Shown: positions 32,598-43,170 of the stretch, one piece after another
Numbering within the stretch: position 1 is the first letter of the stretch
Layout: every line of letters starts with the position of its first letter
Assembly (NCBI GenBank): GCA_963576475.1
Contig: OY754982.1
Location: 13,836,501 to 13,900,500, forward strand
Length of the DNA: 64,000 nucleotides
From: Molanna angustata
Lineage: Eukaryota; Arthropoda; Insecta; Trichoptera; Molannidae
Direction: 5' to 3'
Notes under the pieces: generated by a model
Databases searched by the model: none
What the model was told of the DNA's origin: nothing
What the model saw: the letters and a program-made list of their open reading frames with translations, nothing else
Made by a program: the position numbers and the translations under genes

Positions 32598-33392
32598 AAA
32601 TATTTAGGAGTAATAATTGACAGTAACCTTAAATGGAAAACTCAAATAAATAATACTATAAACAGATTAAGAAAGCTTATTTACATATTTATCAACCTTA
32701 GAAATATTCTCAATTTAAAATTACTTAAAAATGTGTATTACGCTTTCGCCCATTCAATAATGCAATATGGCATTGTTGCATGGGGGGGGGGCGTATAAAA
32801 CATCCATTTTGCCTCTAGAAATTACGCAAAGGTTGATAATAAAAATTATAAATAAAAAACCATCTGACTACCCAACTTTGCAACTATTTCGTGATTTTCA
32901 AGTCCCATCTTTTAAAAATATCTATAAAAAAAATGTGCTATTTCAAATACATAAGGACATTGGAAGGTCGCACCATGCCTTTGTACGTGTGGCGAGTGAT
33001 AGACATAATATAGTGGGTCAACTGTGTACCCCATTAACACATACAAGTTTTGCACAGCACTACTACACGTACAATGGGGTGGTGTGGTTCAACCAACTTG
33101 AAACAGATTTAAGACTGGCAATTGAACATAATGATTTTAAAAAAAAATAAAGAATAAATCAAACTTATTATTTGACTGATATGTAAATTATATTAACTTC
33201 TTTTTGTATAGATAACAATTATGTATGTATAATATTTTGTGTATTCTGTATTAAATTGTCTCCTTTACACACGAGTGCTTGCACTCTAGTAAAGGGTAAA
33301 TATGTTTTGTCTTACTGTGAATCTTTTCTATATAGTTTGTTTGTTTTATATTTTGTATATGTTATTGTAAACTTAATAAAATAAAAAAAATA
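32598..33392 (+). pseudogene. CR1-like LINE ORF2 C-terminus and 3' UTR, family J
   Basis: From 32598 the frame reads KYLGVIIDSNLKWKTQI, the segment just after the RT YADD block in CR1/jockey-type elements, and then LLKNVYYAFAHSIMQYGIVAWGG. A run of ten G at 32782-32791 shifts the frame. Coding continues in another frame as AYKTSILPLEITQRLIIKII and on to VVWFNQLETDLRLAIEHNDF and a stop at 33150. A 3' UTR of about 240 bp ends in an aataaaataaaaaaaataaa tail. The catalytic RT core is missing. Confidence 0.85.
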
Positions 33393-33464
33393 AAAAATAA
33401 TATATACATCCGTAATGTGATTTTTTTTTTTGCATAATAGGAGTATTTTATTATTATTATTATC

Positions 33465-33591
33465 CTCATACATTCCCTTAACTAAGCATAAATGATTGTG
33501 CTTTAGGTGAACGAAATCGGTCGCGACAGGATTCTAACTCTTGACCACTGTATTACTTACCCAGTGCGCTAACCACTCTGCCACCACCCAT
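33465..33591 (-). mobile_element. SINE family S3, reverse copy
   Basis: On the minus strand: gggtggtggcagagtggtta, gcgcactggg, agtggtcaagagttagaatcc, cgcgaccgatttcgttcacc, and a tail cacaatcatttatgctta. It parallels 13141-13310. Box B has decayed (gagttagaatc). Confidence 0.8.
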
Positions 33592-33894
33592 CCAATTAAT
33601 TTTTAATTTTTTTATTTATAACAAAATACAGTAGGTAGAGTAGAAAAATATTGGTAGGTTAGGTATAAAATAATAATATAAACATTGGTAAATATATATA
33701 AAATGCTGATAAGTCATTGGCGTCTTACAAAGATTTATGTTTTTATATTTTTTCATTATTTGTATCCAAATACTTTTGTAAAATGTATTTAATGAATTAT
33801 TTTATTTACACCTCATAACTTTATTGGTTTTGCAGTGAATTCTGGATTCTACTACGCATATCCTTGCATATTTAAATTGACATGGATTATTTTA

Positions 33895-33985
33895 TTATTT
33901 ATAAAAAGAATGAATATGTCCTTGTTACATGTACATATACATCCTCATACATAACCTTAATTAAGCATAAATACATACAATCTCG
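33895..33985 (-). mobile_element. SINE family S3 tail only
   Basis: aagaatgaatatgtccttgt, tacatgtacatatacatcct and aattaagcataaat match the S3 tail in reverse. The tRNA head is absent. Confidence 0.6.
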
Positions 33986-34052
33986 TTAGCATATTGGTCA
34001 AATACATACCTATACTTTTGATCAAATTTTGCATTAAGTATCAATTGTGTCT

Positions 34053-34094
34053 CTGAGGATGCTATATGTGAATCGCGACAGCGAATAGCGAAAC
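34053..34094 (+). other. hammerhead-like motif CTGAGGA-stem-GAAAC
   Basis: CTGAGGA (34053-34059), one extra T, stem gctat/atagc (34061-34065 and 34085-34089), then GAAAC (34090-34094). CTGANGA plus stem II plus GAAA is the hammerhead ribozyme core order. The extra base and the lack of an evident stem I argue that it is inactive or a different structured motif. A parallel motif lies at 14102-14130 on the minus strand. Confidence 0.35.
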
Positions 34095-34154
34095 TGTTTT
34101 TATTTCAATAAATGTAATTCTTATTTAAAATGCATTAAATTAGTTTTAAATCTA

Positions 34155-34561
34155 TGTCATATCGTCCCTCTCCTGACTAACAGTCGTATCTGCAAAATGC
34201 AAATTGTTCAGGAGAGCGTTTTTAGTGTTTTGCGCGTGCATATTTTAATCTCTCCCAGCACACGGTGACACGGTGTAAATATATTTTAATATTTTATTTG
34301 TATTCTTATATTGTATATGAATCATTCTTATATTTATTAGAATCGTATTTGCACTTAGGTCTATTAGTGATATTTTATTTTCAGTAATTGGTAGACAGCA
34401 AATCACTAAGCTATTCCAAGATAACGGGAGGTGATACAGTCGAGACCTTTAGTGAGAACATGCACAGTACAACATATACATAAGTACACATTGGTGGTCC
34501 TAACTCGATTTTGCAAAAAAATTCTGATACGAATGTTAGTCAGGAGAGGGACGATATGACA
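34155..34561. mobile_element. TIR element with 35-bp inverted ends (407 bp)
   Basis: tgtcatatcgtccctctcct continuing to gtcgtat (34155-34189) is repeated as its inverse at 34527-34561, with one mismatch in 35. The interior has no frame. Inner phrases ctcccagcacacggtgacac are unshared. A single copy in this window, with no clear TSD, so the superfamily is unassigned. Confidence 0.75.
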
Positions 34562-35490
34562 GGCACGTGTAATCATTTTGTGTTTTTGGGTTTATTCATC
34601 CTAGATAATCATTAAGAAAAACATTTTTCATTAATCCTTGGTGCCGTGTTGGCATTACATAAAATAATTACTTTAGTTTCAAACGTATTTTTTTTTAATT
34701 TGTACATATAAAAAATGGACGATCTCTGGCAAAATTTGTTTGCATTAAGGAAAATACTCGGAAGTAATAGGACCGAAATCGTTAACGTCAAGGACATTCT
34801 GTATATAAATTAAAGTGTACAAGGATGATAGAGAATATCCCTTAAACCGACATGGATCCAGACACCAAGATTAATATTGGGGTCCTAACTCACTTATTTC
34901 GTTGGATATTCAGACCCAAAGACGAAGGACAAAATCATTTTTTATTTTATTTTCTCAGCATTATATTATTTGGCAAATTTTCTGGTTAAAGATGAAAAAG
35001 AGTGTATATAAATAATTAATTTCGTGCTTTATTTACTTACTAAAACATTATTTTATTAATAAAACTACAATTGTTTTCAATTCAAAGAGACGTTATTTAA
35101 CTTCAAAAATAAAAGGCTATCATTACAATACTGTGATATCTGGTAGTTTTCAAGTACTCAGATATAGTAAATTAATACGCGCGTTTCACTTAGACACAAT
35201 TTATTATAATTAACAGTAATTTGATATATTTACAGAGTGAAGTACAAATAATTAGTTATATATGAACCACAACGTGAGAGTATCATCGTTGATCAGAAAA
35301 AGCCTCGAACAAAACCCAGACATACCTTTATATTGAAACCCGAAGGTTTCCGAATAATCTATTCGTACAATCTCGTAACCCGCTATACACATTGCCTGAT
35401 ACAAGGCGCAACATCAATATATTACAAATACCATAAAATATATTTATTATTCTATCTTATCACAACATTTACCTACGTCACATTCCACTA
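34562..35490. other. AT-rich stretch, nothing recognised
   Basis: No frame with a known motif. A ggggtcctaactcactt phrase near 34880 echoes ggtcctaactcg inside the TIR element at 34497, too short to interpret. Confidence 0.4.
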
Positions 35491-35494
35491 TATA

Positions 35495-35745
35495 ACGAGA
35501 TGGTTGTGGCCAACGCTATACTCTCACCACCAAGTCAATCCACAAAGTACTCAAATTTTGTGTGGAAATTATTCAGCTTTTTCATAATAATGAGTTTGTA
35601 AAATTATTTTATTACGAAAAGTTGATAGTTGTTCAATGCTATTACATGAGAGTGAAGTACTTTTTGAGCAATTTGAAAAAAAAATATAGTTTCCTGAGCA
35701 TTGGGATCTTAGAAATATTTGACAGTAAAATTGAGAAGCACTGAT
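35495..35745 (+). repeat. dispersed repeat W, copy 1
   Basis: Begins with gatggttgtggccaacgcta, then cacaaagtact, aatgagtttgtaaaattatt, agtgaagtactttttgagca, atttgaaaaa, cctgagcattggg and gaaatatttgacagt. The same order occurs reversed at 50690-50945. Non-coding. Confidence 0.7.
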
Positions 35746-35957
35746 CAGATATCCTACAAAATCTAACGGGGTTTAAGCGAGTGTTATATACATACATAAA
35801 ATTGCAAAATTTGAAGACTCGAATGAGTAGTCTGTAATCGATACAGTATTCTTTACTCCCCACATTATCCCTTTGGGGCAGTGAGGAGTAAAATCATTTC
35901 CTTTGTAAGTTTTATTTTCATTGAAATTACAAAGCAACTGTACAAAAAAGGGTAATC

Positions 35958-36117
35958 TTCAACCGCGGTGTAATGGTAAGTCGTTTGACACATGTGTCAG
36001 CGTCCTCGGTTACATTTCCAACAAAAGATTAATTAACTTAATATTGTTTCTCACGAATTCCCATTACTGTTGCGTGCAAAATAATATATATATTTTACAA
36101 TAAACTCGCCACTTAAA
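35958..36117 (+). mobile_element. decayed tRNA-derived SINE, S4-like
   Basis: A box A-like gtgtaatggtaagtcg, a decayed box B tcggttacatttcc, ttgtttctcacgaattcc and a tail aataaactcgccactt match S4 (16123-16300) loosely. Strongly diverged. Confidence 0.55.
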
Positions 36118-36205
36118 AAATGTTTATGATAATTTTGATTACTATCATCACAAGATCAATAATTCTGTTGACATAATGATTTGATGGAAAAGTAACGAAA
36201 AAAAA

Positions 36206-36367
36206 TGAATAATTTTGTCTATATAACAAGTACATATGTATACGTCCTCATACATTCCCTAAATTAAGCATAAATGCTTGTGCTGTAGATTAACGAAATC
36301 AATCGTGGCAGGCTCGCGACCACTGGAATAAAAACCCAGGACGCTAGCCGCTATGCCACCACGCATC
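36206..36367 (-). mobile_element. SINE family S3, reverse copy
   Basis: On the minus strand: gtggtggcatagcggctagc, gtcctgggtttttattccagtg, gtcgcgagcctgccacgatt, and a tail cacaagcatttatgctta, ggacgtatacatatgtactt. It is a close relative of 13141-13310 with a decayed box B. Confidence 0.8.
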
Positions 36368-36370
36368 TAA

Positions 36371-36755
36371 CATGTCCTTTTAATATTTATTTCTTTAGTT
36401 ACGTTTATCTATCAGTGTGTTTGGTCTTTTTTTTTATAAAAGATATGTAATTAAACGAATAACGAAACTCATCAATATGTTTCTCAAGATACAACAGAGA
36501 TTATAGATTATTCTACTTTATTCTTTCTGTTACATTCTTTAGCTCCCGTCTTTAATCTAAGGATTCTGAGATTGAGCTTGTGGATGATCCAATTTAGAGA
36601 TTATTTGATATACGCTGCACTAGACTGGAAATACTCTGAATTTAATATACAGTTCTTTGTCTCCAAATTCTTCTATAAGTGGATGCAATACACTTTAAAC
36701 TTTACAAACGGATATTAAATGTCGTTGTTCGTTTATTTTTGATGTTATTACTCTC
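36371..36755. other. AT-rich stretch, nothing recognised
   Basis: No frame or shared repeat seen. Confidence 0.4.
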
Positions 36756-36862
36756 ACTACTATGGAATAGTAGAGAGTCATGATTTCACAATTACAAAGC
36801 ATATTTTTTTAAATCAATTTCTCAATGGGCATACTTTGAGTTTCGTCGTGATGTCTTGCCGT
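36756..36862 (-). repeat. fragment of the repeat at 5260-5660
   Basis: ctactatggaatagtagaga, gtcatgatttcacaatta, aatcaatttctcaatgggca and gagtttcgtcgtgatg are the reverse complement of 5522-5640, with substitutions. Confidence 0.7.
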
Positions 36863-36929
36863 TATCCGTAAGCCGAACACAAATATGAAAAATTGTGTCC
36901 TCTGTAGGTACAGCCCAAGGAGACCCTAT

Positions 36930-37090
36930 CATAATAAAAGAAGTGTAGGGAGACCACAGAGGAGACTGACGATATTGTCGAACTGGTGGGACATGGGTGG
37001 CCCAGGATACAGAGAAATGGAAAACCCAGGAAGAGGCCTATATCCAGAAGTGGAGTGAAAGGGACTAAAAAGAAGAAGAAGAAGAAGTAC
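36930..37090 (+). pseudogene. LINE 3' end with (AAG)n tail
   Basis: The plus frame reads GRPQRRLTILSNWWDMGGPG and then an acidic tail to a stop, followed by aaaaagaagaagaagaagaa. The GRP-RR motif before a W-rich segment is the usual end of RTE-type LINE ORF2. Short and lacking RT residues. Confidence 0.65.
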
Positions 37091-37212
37091 AGCCCTAACT
37101 AAAAGGCATATGAGCTTCTTATTAATATCATATTTGAAGTGTACATTAACTTAGAGCTGATTAGTTTTCCATAGACAACGGTTAATCATATCAATTGTAA
37201 ATAGGTTAATCA

Positions 37213-37396
37213 GGGGGGCAAATCTGGTCCAACCGGCGAAATCAAAACCCTCACGATTACCCATATCATGGATATAATTATTATATGGAGTTCTATAATT
37301 TCTTTAGATGTCATAGAACTCCATATGATAATTATATCAATGATATGGGTAATCACGAGGGTTTTGATTTCGCCGATTGGACCAGACTTGCCCCCC
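37213..37396. mobile_element. foldback MITE M4, best-preserved copy
   Basis: The 184-bp element runs from ggggggcaaatctggtccaa to ggaccagacttgcccccc. The two arms are complementary over almost their whole length (gcgaaatcaaaaccctc with gagggttttgatttcgc, gattacccatatcat with atgatatgggtaatc, atatggagttctat with atagaactccatat). Transcription would give a long hairpin RNA. No coding sequence, and no clear TSD beyond a one- or two-base match. Confidence 0.92.
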
Positions 37397-37519
37397 AGAT
37401 TTACATAATTTTCACCCGAATCTTTTCAATACAGAGCAATAGATAACAATGTTTTGAATTGAGCATTTCAAAAATTATTACATTTTGAGTGATTTTTTTT
37501 TATTTAATTTTGAATAATC

Positions 37520-37585
37520 TAAAGTTTGGTGTTCGGTTCTGTCTGTCTTCCAGAAAAGAGATACGGCGTGATAGTACCTATATAC
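37520..37585 (+). pseudogene. short family A LINE 3' end (A7)
   Basis: tggtgttcggttctgtctgt, agagatacggcgtgatagta and cctatata correspond to the terminal SVLSAYPVRDMA codons and the stop. Confidence 0.6.
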
Positions 37586-37935
37586 TTATAATATGATTTA
37601 GTGACATCGCTTTTCTGCACGACAAATTTATTAGGCACATTAATTTGGTCATGCATACCAATTTCAGCGGTCTAATTCGTTAAAAATATAAAAGCAATTA
37701 ATAATATTTGATGAAATCATCGAATACATATTTCAATCAAACGAAAATAGCTCTCTCATATTCATTAAATGCGTTTAGTGCTGAAATATCTGAGCGATAC
37801 GACAAAATCCTTAATCATTTGTCTTCCCCACAAGACGTTTATAGAGTGTCGTGTGTGAGCTTCGAATAATTGTTAATAATGTATGCAATAAAACACGTCA
37901 TCGCAATGGAAACGGTCGTAAAAGGATGATTAGTA
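37586..37935. other. AT-rich stretch, nothing recognised
   Basis: No frame or shared repeat seen. Confidence 0.4.
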
Positions 37936-38215
37936 TGGTGTTAGATCGCTCCGGGCTGTTAATCACGACCGGTTCTGAACCCGCTCCGAGTTGTTAATCT
38001 TAACCGGGTTCGAACCCGACTCGGGGGCCGATCCCGACGACACGCACGACCGCAGGCCTGTCGTCGAACCCACAGTCCTCTCTCTCTCTCACTTTCTGTC
38101 TCTCGGACCGGAATATAAATTATCAAATAGGTCTAAGTCAACCAAGTTCAAAACTATAAATAGCGCCATTCGTGAATTGGACCATTCTAATTCGTATCCA
38201 TTTTAATTAAAACTA
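37936..38215 (+). other. GC-rich island followed by TATA-like sequence
   Basis: Contains two diverged copies of a phrase gctccgggctgttaatcacg / gctccgagttgttaatctta, each followed by accgg-ttc-gaaccc, and a (CT)n stretch near 38082. A ctataaatagcgcc box follows at 38153. It could be an LTR or promoter remnant. I saw no partner LTR and no protein motif in the 71-codon frame. Confidence 0.35.
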
Positions 38216-38329
38216 TCCTGATTATTCCTACTTGAAATATGTATATTGTTGTTTGTTGAAACATTATGAATACTCATAAAATCAATACAGAATTTTTCAG
38301 CACGTCCTTTGAAGTACCTACCTACAATC

Positions 38330-38660
38330 AGCAAGGCTATGTAATAGCCTAAGTCCGGATATTGCGTCATCTAACTCACTTCGTACTTTCAAGAAAAAAC
38401 TAGAGGGAATATTTGAACACCTGATCGCGATTTCCTCTCCTTGTCCGTACCCCATCCTTTTTTTTGCTATGTAGTATTTTATTTTAATTGTTATCTTAGT
38501 GTAATATATACTTACTTTGTTCTTATTTTGCATGTACATTCACAGTTTTGTCATACGTTGTAATCTGGTTAGTTGAAAGAAATTACCTAATAGCAATAAG
38601 CCCGCCAGTGTGAAATATATATTTTTTATATATCATGTACAAAAAGATAAATAAATCAAG
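38330..38660 (+). pseudogene. CR1-like LINE 3' end, family M
   Basis: The first 80 bases read, with frameshifts, like an ORF2 tail (a NSL-PDI...FKKKLEG pattern). Then come ttgaacacctgatcgcgatt, tctggttagttgaaagaaat, aagcccgccagtgtgaaat and aagataaataaatc. It matches the complement of 12748-13028. The terminal segment resembles the tail of SINE S4. Confidence 0.72.
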
Positions 38661-40540
38661 TAAATAGATAAAATCTTCGTTGATATTAGAAGGTTTTATG
38701 CTATTTTTATTTATTTGGAAAGCACGCTTTTGAACAAAAATATACTACTTGAGTAATTGTTTATATAATTAAACCCAGTTTTCTATTACTGCGAATTTTG
38801 TTTAAGAATGAATGAAAACTTTATCTAATAAACATACTTAAGACTATTAATAATTGAAGATTTCTGAGTAATTTAACAAACCACGTAATCTGGCTTCCAA
38901 GTAGACTTATAAAAATAGGTTTTTGAATCAGTGGATTTAAGAACTACCTAATTATAATCGGATCCTTATAATAATGGATTTAAGAACTTCCTAAAAAGAT
39001 AGATTATCTACATGTATTTTTAGTTTCTAGCAAGATAAATGATTATTATATGAATTTTAATATATTCAAATAACAAACGAGAATTTTCAGAGTAGTACTA
39101 CTCTGAATATGCTCGTCTAGAGCGAAAGTAGTTAGTCATTTAAATCACGTGGTAGAAAATTATAAATATTTTTTTTTAATATAGTATAATGTAATTCCAT
39201 CAAGTATTGTCAATCGAAAATGTAACATATTGATGTTGCGCCTTTCAACAGGCAATCTGTACAGCAGTTTACGAGATTGAACAAACAGGAGATCGGCAAT
39301 CTTCGGGAGTAGGGGAATTGATATAAAGGAATGTCTGGGGTAAGGCCGGCGGGTGGATTGATCGGGTATTGATCAATGAGTTGTGGTTCAATTATATACT
39401 AATATTGTACTTCACTCTTATAATATCTATTTACTGAAATTATTAAAAAACTTTGTATAAAGTTTACGCGTGTTTGTTATTTAAAAAATATCTGTTATCA
39501 AAAGTAACATATACCGAAGAAAAAGTAATCATATGAATTTTAATTATTTACAACAGACATAATTTTATTTTCTTCAAAGCTAAATTAAACAGCATTCTCG
39601 TCGAATATTTTGACGACTGATATAGCAAGGCCTTTTTTGCGAAAAAGTGTTTGATTCAACGAAATTGTTTTTGTTTGAAGCCCTATCATATTTATATGGA
39701 ATGTCGAAAGCAGCTTTTTCGGCACATCAAATAGGTAAAAATAATGTTCAAACAAAAAAAATATAATCCATAAATAAGGAGATGTTATATTGACAGATCA
39801 CCATCGGCAAAATTTGAGATTGAAGATACACCACGTGTTATTGCTGAGAGACTAAATTAATCAATCAAATTAATCAATCTAACATTATTAGATATCCAAA
39901 TAAAATAGATCTCACTTATAGATCTCATAATATGGCTGATGCAATTGAGATATTAATAAAACCAGTAAGTTTATGTTGTTTTAATGGCTTTTTGAAAAGA
40001 ATAGATAAATAAATTAAGATTTACCTGGTGGCCGTTAGGCGCAAAAAACAATGACTTAACGATTCAATAATTCTTATCGATCGTAAAGTCGGAAACGCCC
40101 GTCGAAAGCGATTAAGTAGTAGTATTTACTCGAAAAAAAGTCCAATTAATTTGAAAAGATTTCCGAAGAATAAAAAGATATACACAAAGGAAGAAGCAAA
40201 AAAAATAGACATAATACTGAATCGGAAAGAGAAAAATAAGTATCGCCTCCGTTGTTTGGGCATTTCCATTAAAAAGGGGAAAAAATTCCATGTCCCTTTA
40301 TGTGCACATTATTTTAATCTTTTGTCTTTGCGAAAAGAAATACCTTTTTATTTTGTGACACTTCTCGTCGGATTTATTGCTCATAATGCTGAAAAGTTTT
40401 TACGTTGAATTTTTATTTTGCTCCTTTTAAAGGACGGGTTGATTTTATTTATGTACACCGGTGGAATTAATTTTATTAGTAGGATCCTTACATGTTCATT
40501 TTTTACTCAAATAATATATTGTTATAATAATAATAAATTT
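38661..40540. other. long AT-rich stretch, no recognised gene
   Basis: Includes a lysine-rich 85-codon open frame at 40151-40408 with no known motif, and a GC-richer patch at 39240-39375. No shared repeat was recognised. Confidence 0.4.
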
Positions 40541-40952
40541 GGATGATTTATATAGCGCCGTTTTCGTGAATATCTCACCTCAAGGGCGCTGAAAATTGAT
40601 TAAGATGTATCATTATGGCTTTGGTAAGATTTGCGAAAATGGTGTGTTTTGAGATTTTTTCTGAAGGTATTTTCAGTTTGTCTGAGGGTATTTGGGAGCT
40701 TATTCCATGCATTTGGTCCTGCCACAGCAAACGCACGATCGCCGAAATTAGTGGTATGCACCCTGTTTATTTCAAATAATTTTCCAACCATGGATGAAGA
40801 TGCAGAACGAAGTGATGATTGTCTGTCGTTAATTGAAAGAGGAATGCAAAGTTCGGAGAGGTAAGTAGGAGCCATACCATGAAGTGCTTTGAAGATCATG
40901 AGACAGAGTTTATATTCAATCCTTTCAGGAACTTTAAGCCAATGGAGATGTA
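40541..40952 (-). pseudogene. L2/CR1-like LINE C-terminus with 3' end, family L
   Basis: The minus frame (40600-40899 and upstream) reads ERIEYKLCLMIFKALHGMAP, TYLSELCIPL, FGDRAFAVAGPNAWNKLPNT and FRKNLKTHHF. This is the C-terminal end of L2/CR1-clade ORF2 (KALHG-AP-YL...RAF--AGP--WN-LP...FK--LKTH-F). The 3' UTR carries ttcacgaaaacggcgctata, then aaatcatccaaa and a (TTA)n tail, typical of L2-like elements. 59135-60254 is a longer relative. 5'-truncated at about 40952. Confidence 0.88.
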
Positions 40953-41060
40953 TGTAACTAATAATGTAAGGATTTAATTATTTTTTTTGATATCCAATAA
41001 ATAGGTACTTTCTTAAACCCTGCACAAGAAGCAAAACTATTGCATAATGTCAAATTTTGT

Positions 41061-41175
41061 CCAATTTTTCAGTGTTTCCAATTCAGAGGGGCAAGATTTG
41101 CGTAAAATGATTTCAAATACTTTTCCTCTCCTGGGAATCGAACCCGGAAATCCAAACGGCTTACGGTGGTCGACA
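41061..41175 (-). mobile_element. SINE family S4, reverse copy
   Basis: On the minus strand: gtcgaccaccgtaagccg, gggttcgattcccaggagag, acgcaaatcttgcccctctg, gaattggaaacactg. It matches 16123-16230. Box B is intact and the tail is truncated. Confidence 0.75.
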
Positions 41176-41483
41176 TTAAAAGTATTGGTGTTGTTAAAGT
41201 CTGAAATCAGAAAGGTATTGCCATTATAGTGGATAGATTTTTATAACAAAAACAATATTTTATTTTGTGTGGTATTCGTATGAATTGGTTATGGATGAAA
41301 TAGACGTCAGTATATGAAAGAGATGGATGCATAGTATACCTAAATGGTGCGAAAATTAATATACGGCTCTATAGATGTACGGTGTTATTTTTTGGAGATT
41401 TCATTCCCATATATGAGGTAAAAAGTATCTCAGAGAATTTTACTGTGAACTACTCCCCAAATCAGAATATTACATTTTATTTT
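41176..41483. other. AT-rich stretch, nothing recognised
   Basis: No frame or shared repeat seen. Confidence 0.4.
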
Positions 41484-41603
41484 ATTTTGCTTCTCGGGCA
41501 ACTAACGGGTACTATGACAAATATAAATTTAGCATGCGCCCAATAACAAATTGCCAAACAAATTGAAAACACGATTGAAAGAACTGTATCTCCACTGGAA
41601 TAT
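41484..41603 (-). mobile_element. SINE family S2, internally deleted
   Basis: tttgcttctcgggcaactaa, gtactatgacaaatataaat and caataacaaattgccaaaca match the S2 3' part, then aaacacgattgaaaga. The agtctccagaatgt portion and the tRNA head are missing. Confidence 0.7.
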
Positions 41604-41609
41604 GAATAA

Positions 41610-41965
41610 TATTTATTTACAAGGAGTGTTCAAAGCATTGATGCACAATTGAATTAAGTACAAAATATAAAAAGGCACAGTAGTAAAGATAAAATTACAA
41701 AAAAAAACAAAGACAGTCAAAAAACTTTACAAACAAAGATTAATTTATATTTGTGCGTAGAAGAATATAAAGAAATGAAAGTTAAAGGGGAAAATATGAT
41801 ATGAATGAAGAATGTGACTTATTTGTTATTAATTTTGAATGACGTCAAGCCAAGAACATCTGTGACAGTATTGGGCAATCGATTCCACAACTGGTCCGCG
41901 TGAATTGTTAACGATTTTGTTGGTTTGTGGTGTCTCGGTACTATCATAACTTCCAGCATATATTT
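41610..41965 (-). pseudogene. LINE ORF2 C-terminal fragment, family N
   Basis: On the minus strand, 41850-41950 reads VPRHHKPTKSLTIHADQLWN, then RLPNTV and a short end with a stop. The W-N-LP pattern near the C-terminus is that of CR1/jockey-type ORF2. The left part (41610-41840) is an AT-rich 3' UTR. Confidence 0.6.
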
Positions 41966-42437
41966 AAGTATATAAAATATAAGTATAATTTCATGTGTAG
42001 AATATAATCCAAGTACCTTTAGTTATACGAGTACATACCTATTCCAGATAATATAGGAAAGTTTTCGATTAGGTATAATGCTTATTCATTGATAAAGATC
42101 AGTAATATTCACCGAATAATCATCATTTACATTAAATGGATACTCATTAGTATCTTTGTTGGAGACTTATCAGATATCTAAAATACAATACATGGTTATG
42201 TAGTAGTTATGTCGATAAGTATATATCATTGATAGAATTATAATATACCAACATTCACTAATATCCTTAATGAGATTATGAGAATATAGCCACAAAATAC
42301 AAAGGCTTGGAAGCATAAATACTTACGTATCCGACATCAACCGAAACAAAATGTTGTTAAAAAGTACTGTAAGCAATAGAATATTTTTCATGTTTACATT
42401 ATATTTTCACATATTCTCTAAACTATTCCATTACTTT
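41966..42437. other. AT-rich stretch, nothing recognised
   Basis: No frame or shared repeat seen. Confidence 0.4.
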
Positions 42438-42439
42438 TG

Positions 42440-42535
42440 CTACAAGATAAAATAAATCGATCGAGGTAGGATTTGAATCCGGGTCAATTTGGTTGCTAAT
42501 CTTACGCACTAGTGGTTCCGTCACCAACCAAACTA
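42440..42535 (-). mobile_element. SINE family S3 head, diverged
   Basis: On the minus strand: ttggttggtgacggaaccac, tagtgcgtaagattagcaac, ggattcaaatcctacctcga, tcgatttatt. The box B region ggattcaaatcc is close to consensus. Only the head remains. Confidence 0.6.
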
Positions 42536-42627
42536 TTTTAATTTTTCCGCGATACCAATCGCTCGAAACTTCTGCAATTATTATCAGTAAGAGTAATAAA
42601 CAAATTAATATTATATTTTTATTGACA

Positions 42628-43035
42628 AATTTTTAATATCTCAATAGAGACGAAGTTGGGATATTATTAAAGATCCCGGAACTCAAGGCACATTCAGGGC
42701 TTACAGCCTGTCATTGTCTGGTTTACGTGATCACTTTATGCGCTTGCGCAACGATCACCAATTATGCCGTGTTATTGACTTCCCTTATCAATGTAATTTT
42801 TGAAAGTTCCAAATATTTGAATAATGTGTAACAATTCATTTGAAAATAATGCATTATTACTATTGCTATCTATGATGTAACGAAGATACCTTTTTTGTAA
42901 CGCCATCTATTGAGAAATTGGTTTAATTGTAAACAATGAAAGCAACAGTCCTTATAAATGAGGTGACGGTGTCTCGCACAGATGTATCCCCTGAACTGCG
43001 CCAGAAATATTATTTCATTTTTGGCTTGTTTATCT
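42628..43035. repeat. unnamed dispersed repeat R450, copy 2
   Basis: Same order of phrases as 13505-13940: atctcaatagagacgaagtt, ggtttacgtgatcactttat, gcgcttgcgcaacg, gtaacgccatctattgag, cctgaactgcgccagaaa. A further start fragment (tctcagtcgagacgaagttg) lies at 43139-43170. Confidence 0.8.
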
Positions 43036-43170
43036 ACTTGTACCAATGTGTATATAAATCGAATATTTTTATAATTACATATATGCAAACATTGGATTTT
43101 TTTCCCTATCGGAAGTCAAATAATAGTTTAATCGATAAACTTTTAATATCTCAGTCGAGACGAAGTTGAC

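Noticed and set aside
40151..40408. Lysine-rich 85-residue protein
   Set aside because: Composition follows the A-rich strand. No motif, no homologous copy, and no promoter or splice context.
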